Shown: in pieces, positions 48,092-59,154 of the stretch
Layout: each line of letters begins with the position of its first letter
Numbering within the stretch: the stretch's first letter is position 1
DNA from: Neelides folsomi
Lineage: Eukaryota; Arthropoda; Collembola; Neelipleona; Neelidae
Length of the DNA: 64,000 nt
Assembly: GCA_034687125.1 (NCBI GenBank)
Contig: JAQGBZ010000026.1
Span: 186,001 to 250,000 of the forward strand
Direction: 5' to 3'
The notes under the pieces: model-generated
Told to the model about the DNA's origin: nothing
Database searches by the model: none
What the model saw: only the letters and a program-made list of their open reading frames with translations
Program-made: the position numbers and the translations under genes

Positions 48092-50458
48092 ATGATGGCT
48101 GTAAGTGAATTCGAATTGAACTTCTAAATGTTTGTGTTGTCTGTGCCTTTGTCGGAGATTGACTATAATTGTGTAATAACTTGTTTATAAAATGTTCTAA
48201 ATTATATAATACATTTTATATGGGACAAATTAACGAAATTTAATCACATTAACCGTCTTCCTTCTCATCTTTTTAAGTTATTCATGGCTTAATAACACCA
48301 TTAACATGATTCATATGACTAACAATTCCAATAAACATTAGTTATTCGATAACGATTATTATAGAATATGTATACAATATAAATATATTATTGCGTATTG
48401 TGTTGTAATTTGCATTAAAATACTATTCGATAAGTCAAAGGTAAATTATAATTATTCAAAATCATATTTCAATGATAACTGAAATGTTTAAGATAATGAT
48501 TATGCATAGTGATTTATATTCATGTTTTTTTGTTTTATTTTCAGCCGTACGCGTTGAGATCAAGGTCAGGTGGACGGCCGAATTATTTGAATCGGACATT
48601 TATCAGAGTTCCATTGAAGAAAGAATTGGCGAGATTGGACGATCTCAAGACCAAGATCAAAAAAATGCCAGCATCCGAATTTTGCGAAATCTGGAGAATC
48701 TTTTCCAAATCGATTGGCTACAAATTGAACCAACATTTAGAATTCAAGAACCGATATTTGTCCAAACTTGCTGCTGGGAAACTCTTCGCCAACACCCTCA
48801 CAGAACTCAGGAGGAACATTAAGATCGAAATTGAACATCCTTTCCAAATCAACTATAATAGCAATTTCAAAATTGTAAGTTCATCATTATCATCATTCTT
48901 AACTCATAACTCACAAACATTACAAAATTAAAAATATTTATTTATGAATGTTTTTAAATACTTTGTCATTAAAGTTTTATGAAATATTATTTATGAAATA
49001 TTGAAATATTTTTAATTTAATTTATAGGTTGAAATTGAAAAGGTTGGTGAAATTCTTCAACTTCCCAACTTCAAAAAAAGAGTCATTTTAAAAGTTGCTG
49101 AGCTTCAATTTGCCGACTATGAAAGAAATCAACTCGAGATTTATGCCGAGAACGATGTTGGACTTTTCATTAAAAATATGATCAAAGCTGGCGACATTCT
49201 TCTCCTCTATAAAGATAACGAGCCATTGAATTCTTTTTCAAACATTGTAAGGATTGGGGCCATTTCCGGGAACACTTCAATTATTTTATACCCAAAGCTA
49301 CAAGAATCTTATCAACTTCCGCTCCTCACCTTCAAGATTGAATATTGGCTCCAAGAGACAAGTTTTGATGAAGATTGCGATGAACCAAACTCATTACGGA
49401 ACAAAGAAGTTGTTTATGTTAAAAAGGGGTACAGAACTCTGCTTGCTTCAAGGAGGATTTGTGAAATTGAAGCAAAAGAAGGAAATGGTTCTTCATCTCC
49501 AAGAGTCATTTCAACTGTTCAAAATGGGTCAGAACCTTCTGATGATTCAATGACTGATCCAGAATCTCCCAGAAGAATTTCATTAACTCCAGAATCAGTT
49601 CCTTTATTTCCTGAATCAGATCTGCCATTTTCAGAATCCATTCTGGTCCCACAACCAATTGTACCAATTCCAGCAGTAATGCCTTCTGAACCAGAAACTC
49701 CTCCACCGACTGCACCTGAAAACTTACCTTCACAACGTGGATTACAAAATTATTCACCATCACCACCAAATGATTCAACTTCCGATTCGCTTCCACCATC
49801 TGATTTAAAATTCACTCCGCCTAAATTTGAGGATGAATTAGTTTCACAGAATATGCTTTCGTCAAATGATGAAAAAGTTAATTCGCCTGTACCACAAGAT
49901 GCAGAAAACTGTGCTCCATCATCCCCACCCTCAACGATTCCACAACCATCAACGATTCCACCACCCAGTGAGGCCAAACCAATTAATAATATTATTGCAT
50001 TATGTTTAAACAATGGTGGATCTCAAGGGAATCAAAAGGTTGGCTTATTTGATGATTATCCAAAATTCGACTTTGGTCCAGCTTCGAAAGGACAAAGATT
50101 AAAAATGCCAAGTCAAGCATTGTCCAAACCTGACCCAGATAGTGATTCTTCTATTGATTCTGAAATTCCGATTCATAAACCACGAGGTGTAACTTCACTT
50201 CGCTCACGTGAAAATTCTCCACATTCCAAATCGTCGTCGCCTGCTTTTGACTTGGATTTTGAGATCAGTCCCAGCACAATGAAAGAACTTCGGAAGGAAA
50301 TCGTAATTGCGCCCGACGACTCGACTCCGATCAGAGAAGGAATTCGCCTACGAGAGGAACGAAAGAGGAAGACAAAAGAAGGAAATAAAGCCAGTCAGAC
50401 GAAAACAAAGAGGAAAACATTGCTTCTTAGATTTGACACACAGGAAAATATGTTTTAA
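48092..50458 (+). CDS. uncharacterised 589-aa protein with disordered C-terminal half
   Basis: Three exons, all phase 0: 48092-48100 (ATG ATG GCT before a perfect gtaagt), 48545-48874 and 49028-50458. The N-terminal 280 residues look folded: a helical basic region (LKKELARLDDLKTKIKKMPA, EIWRIFSKSIGYKL) then alternating strands (KIVEIEKVGEILQLPNFKKR, AGDILLLYKDNEPL, GNTSIILYPKL, LLTFKIEYWLQET). The strand-rich part could be a small beta-barrel, but I cannot assign a fold. Residues about 310-540 are Pro/Ser/Glu-rich and surely disordered, with short repeats (PSTIPQPSTIPPPSE). The end is strongly basic (RLREERKRKTKEGNK, KTKRKTLLLRF) and could be a nuclear localisation signal. No signal peptide or membrane segment. 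The short first exon is inferred from its ideal donor and frame match; the two long exons are firmer. Confidence 0.7.
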
Positions 50459-51021
50459 CTTTTATCCTTCAACATTTATTCTTGTATTTAATTTAACAAC
50501 TTATTTAACTTCATTTAAGTTAATTCATTATTTTATGTTTATTATACTCACTAACAATTTGTATTTCTTTAATCTCAAGAGTGCAAAATAAGTGCCAATA
50601 CTCACCAACTTATTACAGAACGATCTTAAAAGTATAATATATCCAAAAATATTAATTATTTATTCATTTACCTAATTGAATACCAAAACTCAAAAATAAC
50701 TTAATAATTTATTACTTTAATATCTTATATTATTTAAGACTCGCATAAAATTTTTTTAAATTTTTGTCTAAATATAATTTATTGAATTCTGTGTTTTATA
50801 GTGTAATACAATTCTTGTTTCTTGTCAAAGTGTCATTAATTCATTAATAATATCTTCACGTATCATTATTTATGATGATTAATTTATTAACATAAATATT
50901 TATTCATTACAATTACAATGTTGACAAAACTGTTATTTACATAATACAATAAATATTTATGTATTAATTTCAAATGAATTAATTTTTGTTCACATTATTT
51001 CATTGTATTATTGTCGGGAGA
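50459..51021. other. AT-rich spacer between convergent genes
   Basis: Very AT-rich sequence holding the 3' ends of the 589-aa orphan (+) and the cysteine-rich protein (-). No coding potential is visible. Candidate aataaa/attaaa-like hexamers are too frequent to choose between. Confidence 0.5.
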
Positions 51022-51972
51022 TCATGTATCGTCTTCGTATTCTTTCATCTCCGGTTCTTTAAAATCGAGTTCTTCCATACAAGTATTTTTGTGACAATAA
51101 AGATCCCCATTATTCAAACCCAACAGTTCTTTTTTAATACATTGTGTATTATTTGTGCAGGGGAGTCCTTCCATAATTCCATAGTTCTCACCCTTGGCCA
51201 CATAAATGAGATGACAATATTCGGGATGGCTGCAGCATTTAAGCGTTGAGGGTTTACATCTTTCGCTGAAGCAATCGTCGTCATCCTCACAATCGTCTCC
51301 ATCTTGAGCCGGAACTCCATTGACCCCAAATTCCATGCAAGTCTTTTTTTCATTTTTGGGATTAATTCCGTAGCCGCATTTGAGAAGATATCCACAATCC
51401 GCGGTGAAGTTGCAACTTGACCCATTGGGCAAACCTTCATAATCTCCTTTGAGGCAATGACCCTTAGCTGTGTCTGTTTCTGGTGGTGTTGATGACGAGT
51501 TGTATTTGAACCAATTACCTGAATAGCATTGTTCTCTTGATATAACCGTTTCATTCAATCTTGCCCCTCGACATCGAGGAATCATGTAACCATTATAGCA
51601 AATATGATAGCAATTCTCATTCGTCTTGCAAGGACTCCCATGATAAGCCCGTTCTTCACAATATCCAGCGATTTTTTTATCTTTATCGAATCCTATGCAT
51701 TTGCCGGTTTTGGTATCTTTAATAATGAAAGTGCAATTGGCATCTAATTCACATTTAGATCCTGGTGAACCTGAAAAGCTTTTAAGTAAAAATATTTTAA
51801 ATTAAATTTTCTTATACAAATTATATTTTCAAATTGGATATTTTAGTAAAGGTTTATTTATAGTGATGAAAATTAAGAACCTCTGGCCATCAGAATCAGC
51901 ATTTAATGAATTAAACACAATGCAAATGATGAAAAGACCGAAAAGAGCCAACAACGGTTTGAGAGAATTCAT
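51022..51972 (-). CDS. secreted cysteine-rich repeat protein
   Basis: A signal peptide at 51972 (MNSLKPLLALFGLFIICIVF) is followed by a short exon, and a long exon runs from about 51778 to the stop at 51022, about 282 aa. The mature part has at least five cysteine modules with similar spacing (GSKCELDANC, GSPCKTNENCYHIC, GSSCNFTADC, GDDCEDDDDCFSERC, GLPCTNNTQC), each opening with a G-x-x-C-x5-C knot. This resembles EB/Dickkopf-type cysteine modules; I do not claim the family. N-glycosylation sites are present. It ends in an acidic tail (KEPEMKEYEDDT). The join is uncertain: the donor gttctt at 51880 is weak and pairs in frame with an acceptor at 51779, while the stronger acceptor ttttcag at 51770 fits only a GC donor. 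Either gives a protein differing by a few residues. Confidence 0.75.
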
Positions 51973-52405
51973 CTTTGTGCAAATTTCCTTTAAGACTTTT
52001 AGCTCTATATCAAAGACACTTTAATAAACATTAATGTTTGAAATTCTTCCACTTTTTTATTAAGTTTTTTTCACATAATTTTTATTTTAAGTCATCTATT
52101 TAATTTTCAATGTTTAACAACGATGCCATGTAAAAAAATTTAATTTCATTTTATATTTAAATTAAAGTACTCATTTAAATAGATTTGTCTGAAATGTAAA
52201 TAGATGTTGTTTTATTTTTGCTTCTGGTCGTAATGTAAAATAAGTGCAATTAAAGGACCGTTGGATGTAAAAATGTGTTTGATGTCGTGTGGGTGGCTGT
52301 AGGGAAGGAATTAATTGGGATTGTGAGGGTGAGGAAGGGCGTCTGTGGATTATCGCTCAGACTCTTTGCTGTCTCTGATAACTTCCACGGTGGTTTCCTT
52401 GTCAG

Positions 52406-52748
52406 GAGGATTTGACATTGAGGAGTGAGATATCCATCCCCCTTTCAAAACTCCAACAGCCCGATTCGGATTTCCCCTCCGCTGCCCGACTCCTTCAATC
52501 CGCCATTCAATCCGCCCTTGGATCCGGAGTTCCATCCAACATTGGACTCGACGTTGATCAAATCGGAAATCGTTCCTTCTTTCACCAATTCAATTTGTAG
52601 GTTTAGCGGAATTAATCCGAAAATCGGGATTGAACAAAGATATCTCGATTTAATTGATTCTCCCCCTCTTTCCATTTACTTCAATGCAGCGGATAAATCC
52701 ACTTTACTTTCCCCAGTCAACTCAATGAGCCCAAAGTTTTCTTCATAA
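52406..52748 (+). CDS. possible coding exon, frame uncertain
   Basis: A GC-richer stretch with strong coding flavour. The longest frame (from about 52425 to the stop at 52746-52748) uses codons like the real genes (TTC, GAC, ATC, TCG) and reads PPLPDSFNPPFNPPLDPEF, LIKSEIVPSFTNS, then GIEQRYLDLIDSP. The IKSE fits a SUMO-acceptor consensus, as often seen in transcription factors. A second frame from a good acceptor (ttccttgtcag, 52395-52405) is open to 52600, and the minus strand also has an open frame ending in SNPPDKETTVEVIRDSKE. No partner exon was found. One of these may be real. Confidence 0.3.
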
Positions 52749-55419
52749 AAGTCAGGTTTCTGATTGGGAAAATGACAATAAGAAAAATTCATTATACACA
52801 AGAATATTTAACAATAGAGAAAAAGTTCATTAAAAGAATATCTAAATCTGAATCTAAAATATCACTTACTTTACTTTCAGTAGACTTCATATTAGAACAT
52901 ATGAATTTCATATTGTATTGTTAACAATAAAAGTAGTAAAATTAGAATAACTAACCAGAATCAATTATGTGCTGCATAATAAATTGTTAAAAATGAGTAT
53001 AAATGAATAGAAAGGGGACGAGGGGGGAATTAGTATAATAAATTCAATGATCTCTGCCCTGATAAAGGGGAAAGATGAGGGAGGAGATGAAAGGCGAAGA
53101 GTTGAATGGAGAGCCCACGTTTTCCTCTCTCATAATTGGGAGGATGAGCAGATTGAAATACATTTATGAAGAATGATGATTTTCATCCACTTTGACATCA
53201 CAATTTATTTTTTAACTTGGGGCGGCTGAGGATGACAATCATTCTTTCTCATCTCATCTCATTCTCTTTTTCATTCTTCTTTCACTTCTCACTAGAATAG
53301 AACTTTTTACTTTTTACTAGAACTTTTTACTTATTTATAAAGATATCGATATATTGTATGAAACCCCCATTAAAATTGAAAACTCTTATTGAAACTTTTA
53401 TTTAATATATTTAATTAAAAATTAATAAATTTTATTAGAATAAAGTTTAATGTTAATTATTTAAAATATAAAATTAATAATTATTTTTAATTTTTAATTA
53501 ATAATTATTTAATAATTATCAATTACACGGTGTTAAACTTCTATAATACAACCTAAGATTCTGTGAAATTACATTTAAAACATAAAATTAGTAAATTAGC
53601 AGCAGCTCGGAAGCTCGTTCATTGTTGACAAGTTAAATAGGCGCTGAAGGAGGAATAGTTTGTACTTCGTATATTATTTTATAAGGGTCCAAGCCCTGTG
53701 TTTTCCCAAGAACTTGAGGCAGCGTAACCTGAGAGGTTGAACCTCTTGAAGAAAATGTTGGGTCATATAATTTGGTAATTTAATCCCCACTCAATTCATC
53801 TTTTACTCAAATGTCCAAAGGTGAATTCCTCTATTATTAAACTTCAAAAATCCATATGCTTCCACAGTCTGATCTGATCTATTAGAAAATGGGTCAAGTT
53901 TAATTCTTCAAATTCAATTGACATTCAATAGCATATCAAATGCTCATTGCCGAACGCTCGTTCATTATGTTCAATCTGTTCAATATTAATATGAAGGTTT
54001 CTTTCATCCATCCCTTCCTTATTTATTATTTACCCTTTATCATTCATAATGACAATAATGAGTTTTCAAAGCATTAAAAGATGAAAAATGCAGAGTCGAA
54101 AATTGAAGATGGAGCAAATGGAGATGAAGATAAGCGGCGTATTTTAAAGAACGTGGGAGCGTATTTTAAAGAAAGATGAGATGGAAGGTAAAGTTTAAAC
54201 ATTCGGATCGGATGAACGTTGGTTGTTTATCCTTCGTCTAATGCAAAAATCTTGTCAGACTCTTCCCTAATGGAGCGGATATGAAGAAAGGGGCCTTCGT
54301 AAATTAACGTGAAGTAAAAAGGCGTCCCTTCATTCACATCACGAAAGGTCCTTCCCCAACACGGCATTTCCTATCCCAACATCCTAAACCTAATGTAACT
54401 TGAATGTGTGGAAGTTGAAGGGAGTTGAAGGGCCGTCGGTCCGTCGCCAGGAATTCCTCTGTGGATTCCGTCAATTCCCTGCCCTACTCACCCAGCAAAT
54501 ACCAATACAAGTACGTATGCATTACCTCTTTATAACTATATTGAAGGATACGTATTTATATTCCCCAAAAGTCCCATATGGTGGGAAGGAAAAGGGCAAT
54601 TGAGAAACCGAAATTAAAACAACCGTCTTTGTCCACAACGAAGACTTCACTTAAAGAGGCACACAGGGAAGTTGAATACTTCCGCCGCTTCCTCTGACCG
54701 CTTCAAAACTTAATGGATGGAGAAACCAAAGCTGAAAATACGATCCAATATTTATTACAATATTCAATTTCCCGATAGCCAGATTTCATTTTGCGTGATT
54801 CATTCATTCAAGAAATTCTTGTTAAACAGTAAAACCTCATATGATATTTATTATATTTACAATATTTAGAAAAATTTAACAAATATATTATAGCATTAAA
54901 TTAAATGAGAGCAAAAAATTTTCGCTTTAGCTAACAATAACTAAGTATGTATAATAAAATAATAAGTCATAAAAGATATTGTAGTTGCAAATTGTCATTT
55001 CTGATATTTTAATATGAGTGATTGTATTGAGGAAATGCCAAAATGATGAACCTTTGGCTCGATTTTGTTGAGGAAGGGCCAAAAGCATCTTGAGTTACCA
55101 CCAAAAGTATCGGATGTAACACATAGGAGCGAAATTGTGAAATTCGATATTTGTATTCATACAATTTGACGTCCGAGCGACATCCGACATGTTCAAAGAG
55201 CTGCTTTCAATCATAATGGACTTCACAAGCGGCAGTGAGTGCATATATGCAAACACACACGTAATTATCTCCGGCTCCAATCATCCCCAGTCACTTGGTC
55301 AATCCCACCAGTCATATGAATATATTCACATGTCAATATATTCTCATATATAGCCAAGTATGCTTATATAAATATTAGTAATTTAGAAATGTACAGTTGA
55401 ACGGAAAGGAGACAATGAA

Positions 55420-55656
55420 ATGAAATATGTGAAGATTGGAAATGTATTGAAGTGTTCCAGGTACCTTTTGTTCCTTCTCTCTGTTTATGTAGGAGCTGAT
55501 GAGCCCTTTTGTTTGAACTGTGTGGTCCCCGAAAACCACCGTTATGAATCACAAGTGAGGATTCCTCTTTCAGTCTTTCAGACGACCCTTCAAAAATTTC
55601 CCGTCAATTCCAGTCGGGATGTCGCCAATTGTCACTCAAATTGTCACATCCAATAA
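55420..55656 (+). CDS. possible small secreted protein ORF
   Basis: A 78-codon frame from a genuine ATG to a stop. A hydrophobic run (YLLFLLSVYVGA) preceded by basic residues could be a signal peptide. The remainder has five cysteines after it (CLNC, then two more in NCHSNC plus flanks). No family, no intron evidence and no second copy, so this remains speculative. Confidence 0.2.
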   Translation: MKYVKIGNVLKCSRYLLFLLSVYVGADEPFCLNCVVPENHRYESQVRIPLSVFQTTLQKFPVNSSRDVANCHSNCHIQ

Positions 55657-58600
55657 CTAAACAATTTCATGATTCAAAAACATTTTAAATTCATGGTGGT
55701 ATTTCTTTATTATTAATTACCATCTTATATCATTTATTCTTGTAATAACACATCAATTACCTACACACATTAATGAGATAAGCACTGCCGCTGATCTATA
55801 ATATTATGTAAAAATATTTTTTTAATTTATAAAAAAGTAAAATAATTGTAGGACTTTTGAAATGAAGTAAAGTGAGTTGATTGAGTTTTGAGCTGAGTGT
55901 CAGTGAATTCCTGTGTTGGAATGTTGGGTGAGGGGAAAGAATGGATTCTAATGACAAAGATAATTTATGTCCTGACAGACGAAAATCGGCTTCTCCAATG
56001 CAATTAAACGAGGAGGACGAGAGTAAAGTTGAAGATGGAAGAGGAGCTAAACGAGTCTTGAGATCTCTCAACTCCCTTTTCCCTCCACCCGTGTAATCCT
56101 CCCTTTTCACTCACATCAAACTAACAAATCCCAGGGACTCAAGAAGACGCGTGTATTTATGTATAATACTTAGACTCACTGTTGAAGATAAGAGTGATGG
56201 AACGGTTGGAATGGGCGAGGATGAGTTACCTTCACAATCCACAATGGAAAAGTATTTAACACACACACACCTTGTAGATATTGCACAAAAAGTGAACAAA
56301 GTTCCACCGCCAGGATCTTGAAGAATCTCAAAGGGTGAAGGAATCTGCGGAGATGATAATCTTAGTTCCAATGTCATGGCTAGGGAATTTCCGATCCTCG
56401 GGAAAGATCATAAACAAGTGGTAGAGAATAAACGAGTTAAAGGATGAAGAAGAAACCAGTAGGAGTCGATTGTAAAATCTCCTTTTCTTAAATTTATGAC
56501 CACTCCACTCACGATTGAGATGTTTGGAGGAGTTTTCGAGTGAGAGATGACGACCGAAGCTAATTTTTATATTCCGCAACAACCATGCTTGATTTGAAAT
56601 TTTTGCAATTCGTCTACATGGGATTGAGTCCTCACTTTGGCACTTATAAAGAATGTGAAATACCTAATAAGAATTTACTTAACTTTACGAACTTTTTTAT
56701 TGCTGCATATATCTAATTATTTTTAAGAAATGTTTATGTAAAATATTTTAATAATCAATAAAGGAAATTATACAGATACATATATCAAGAGTGTTTGAAT
56801 TCTAATTATAGTAAATCACATTTTTAATGAATATTTTAAAGAATAAGAAGCAAATTGACCGACAATGACATTTTGATTAAAATATCTAATAGCTTGAGGA
56901 GATGTAAAAGTTTAAATGGTTCAACATGAGAGTAAAATGAATAAGATGAAAAGAACCACATGGAGGAGAATGATAATTGAATTTAAAAATATTGAGAATG
57001 AAGAAGATTGAAATCTCTTCTCATGGTTAGAATAATGTTGTATTCATTATTCAAAGAGCCGCCACTTTAAAAGAATGAACATCGCTCTTCTCCCGGCACT
57101 TCTCCCTCGTTGCTGCCTCATTTGAGTCATTTGGGCATTTGGTGTATGGTGAAGGGAGGATTTCTAAAATAAAATTTCCTCCAACCTCAGGCCCTTCATT
57201 CCCAGATGAAAGGGAAAGGAATCGATGGGTTGGAGAACAAACCAAAACATAAGGAAGGACCAAAAGAAGAACTTCATGAAGAACCAAAGGAAGAATGGGG
57301 AAGAACCGAAGAACCAAACGAAGGGGTTACATTTTCACTCCTTTTGCTAAAGATTAGGATAATCACATTTGGTAAAGTGAGATGGGTTTGGGGAAGAGTC
57401 GGAGGTTCCTTTGGGGCCAACAAGGGGAAACAAGCGAGGAACAAGGTTGTAAAAATGAAGACTCCATATGAAATTACCATGCTAAAAGGATTCCAATATG
57501 TGTATAAATACATATCTCTTTATCTATAATATTATCTCTTGGAACAGACACAACTGATGGTGTAAGTTGTTTAAAAACTGATGGGGGAAATACATTATGT
57601 GCATAGATTATTCATACTTACCTATAGCTATACTTAGGCAGCTTAGGCTGTATTTAACACAAGCTAAAATTGTACGTAATATGGAATTAAGATTTATAAA
57701 TACATAATAGTAATAGTAAGAGAACCTGTAATGTGATTAAGTAAGTATCTGTAAATCTGTTTATACGAGTATTATTATTTGGGGACGTATTGTGAAATTA
57801 CATAATGTATACATACATAAGAGTATGGGAGAGTGTATATGGTATGTACAAATATTTATGGTATATGAGATAGTGATTGATGGAAATAGATCTCTTTACC
57901 ATCGTATAAGAGATTGAGGGCAGCTATGAATATTTTACATATCCGATTTTAATGGGTTTGTAGGGTTAAAAGGGGCTTTTAACTCCTTGTAATAACTCCA
58001 GAGATTAGACAATTAAAAAGTCCTTTAAGCCCCTCTTTCATCTTAACTTGTGAATCTTCCGACTTCCTAATTCCATTACACTCCCTATAGAATCCAAAAC
58101 TCAAATTCTTCTTGTGCCGATCACAAGATGAAAGAGAATTGGAAAATGTTTGTCAACATCAAATTCAGGGTGAAAAACAGAATAAAAAATCATTTTTAAA
58201 TGAAGATGAAATTAGTACCTCGAAAATATTCTTTTTAATGATTCATTAAATTAAAAATTAAGTATTCAATGCTTGCTATACCTGTTGATGCTATCAGTAT
58301 ACATCAGTATACATGATATGAAATCTATATCTAATAAATTACAAGTTATTATTGTTATTAGCTAATAATATAAAAATATGTAGTAAGACATTGAACTGAT
58401 TGAAACTTTTATTATGATCGCATAATAAATTCATTCTGTTTTTTTTATTATTATTGATTTGTTCAATTTAGTGAATGTGGATTGACATTGGAAGTTTAGA
58501 GCCAATAACATGCAAACTTTCGTTTTCAATAACTAAAATAAGCCAGATAATTGTGCATGTGTTTATTGATGTGTTTTGTCCTTTCTCGTTGTGTGTGTTT

Positions 58601-59073
58601 GATTATGCTGTTTGTGTGTGTGAAGGAATTTTTTGTGATTTAAAATTTGAAAATAGAAGTTTGATTGGCAATTCATTTATTCAAGGAGGCCATTTGTGGA
58701 TTCGAATTCGCCGTCCTCCCACGATTTCCACTTCCTCATTCTCAATGATAAAACATTTACTGGTCGTAGATTTGAAAATCCAAAGGTTATAAAGCTCAGC
58801 CTCACTCAACCAAAGTCTTAAATTTAAAGTAGGAAAGTGGGGGTGAAAAAAAGAAGTTTTTTTAAACTTTCTGGGCGTTGTAAGGAAAAACACAAAAAGA
58901 TTTTTTCCAAAAAACTGATTTTACATTTTAAGGACTTTGTCTATCTATAACAGAATCTGAATAGATCAAGTAGAGTTAACTTGTAAATATATCCCAAAGT
59001 TTCTCCTACACATTTTGTATATAAAACATATTCCTCATTTCGGTATCTTTACGTAAGTATCTTTTTGTGGAGA

Positions 59074-59110
59074 TTTTCTATAGAATTTTCTATAGCATTT
59101 TCTATAGAAT
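59074..59110 (+). repeat. three tandem ttttctatag units at the metalloprotease 5' end
   Basis: Three 13-bp copies of ttttctatagaa or ttttctatagca lie 45-80 bases before the metalloprotease start codon. Two copies contain the perfect palindrome ttctatagaa. This could be untranslated leader or a promoter motif; function unknown. Confidence 0.6.
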
Positions 59111-59154
59111 ACTTTAGGTATAGGAATCTAACAATCTGTACATATTGTAAAGGG

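Larger units (their letters stand above)
51973..59154. other. third gene-poor stretch
   Basis: Seven kilobases between the cysteine-rich gene and the metalloprotease with no assembled gene. Two short candidate frames are listed separately (52406-52748 and 55420-55656). The frame at 57206-57529 starts with ATG and is rich in Lys/Glu/Pro from imperfect gaaccaaaggaagaa repeats, but then turns into AT-rich nonsense. The rest is AT-rich without visible structure. Confidence 0.5.

Noticed and set aside
49506-50013. Minus-strand open frames opposite the 589-aa orphan
   Set aside because: They arise from the Pro/Ser/Glu-rich plus-strand codons and show no domain or splice support.
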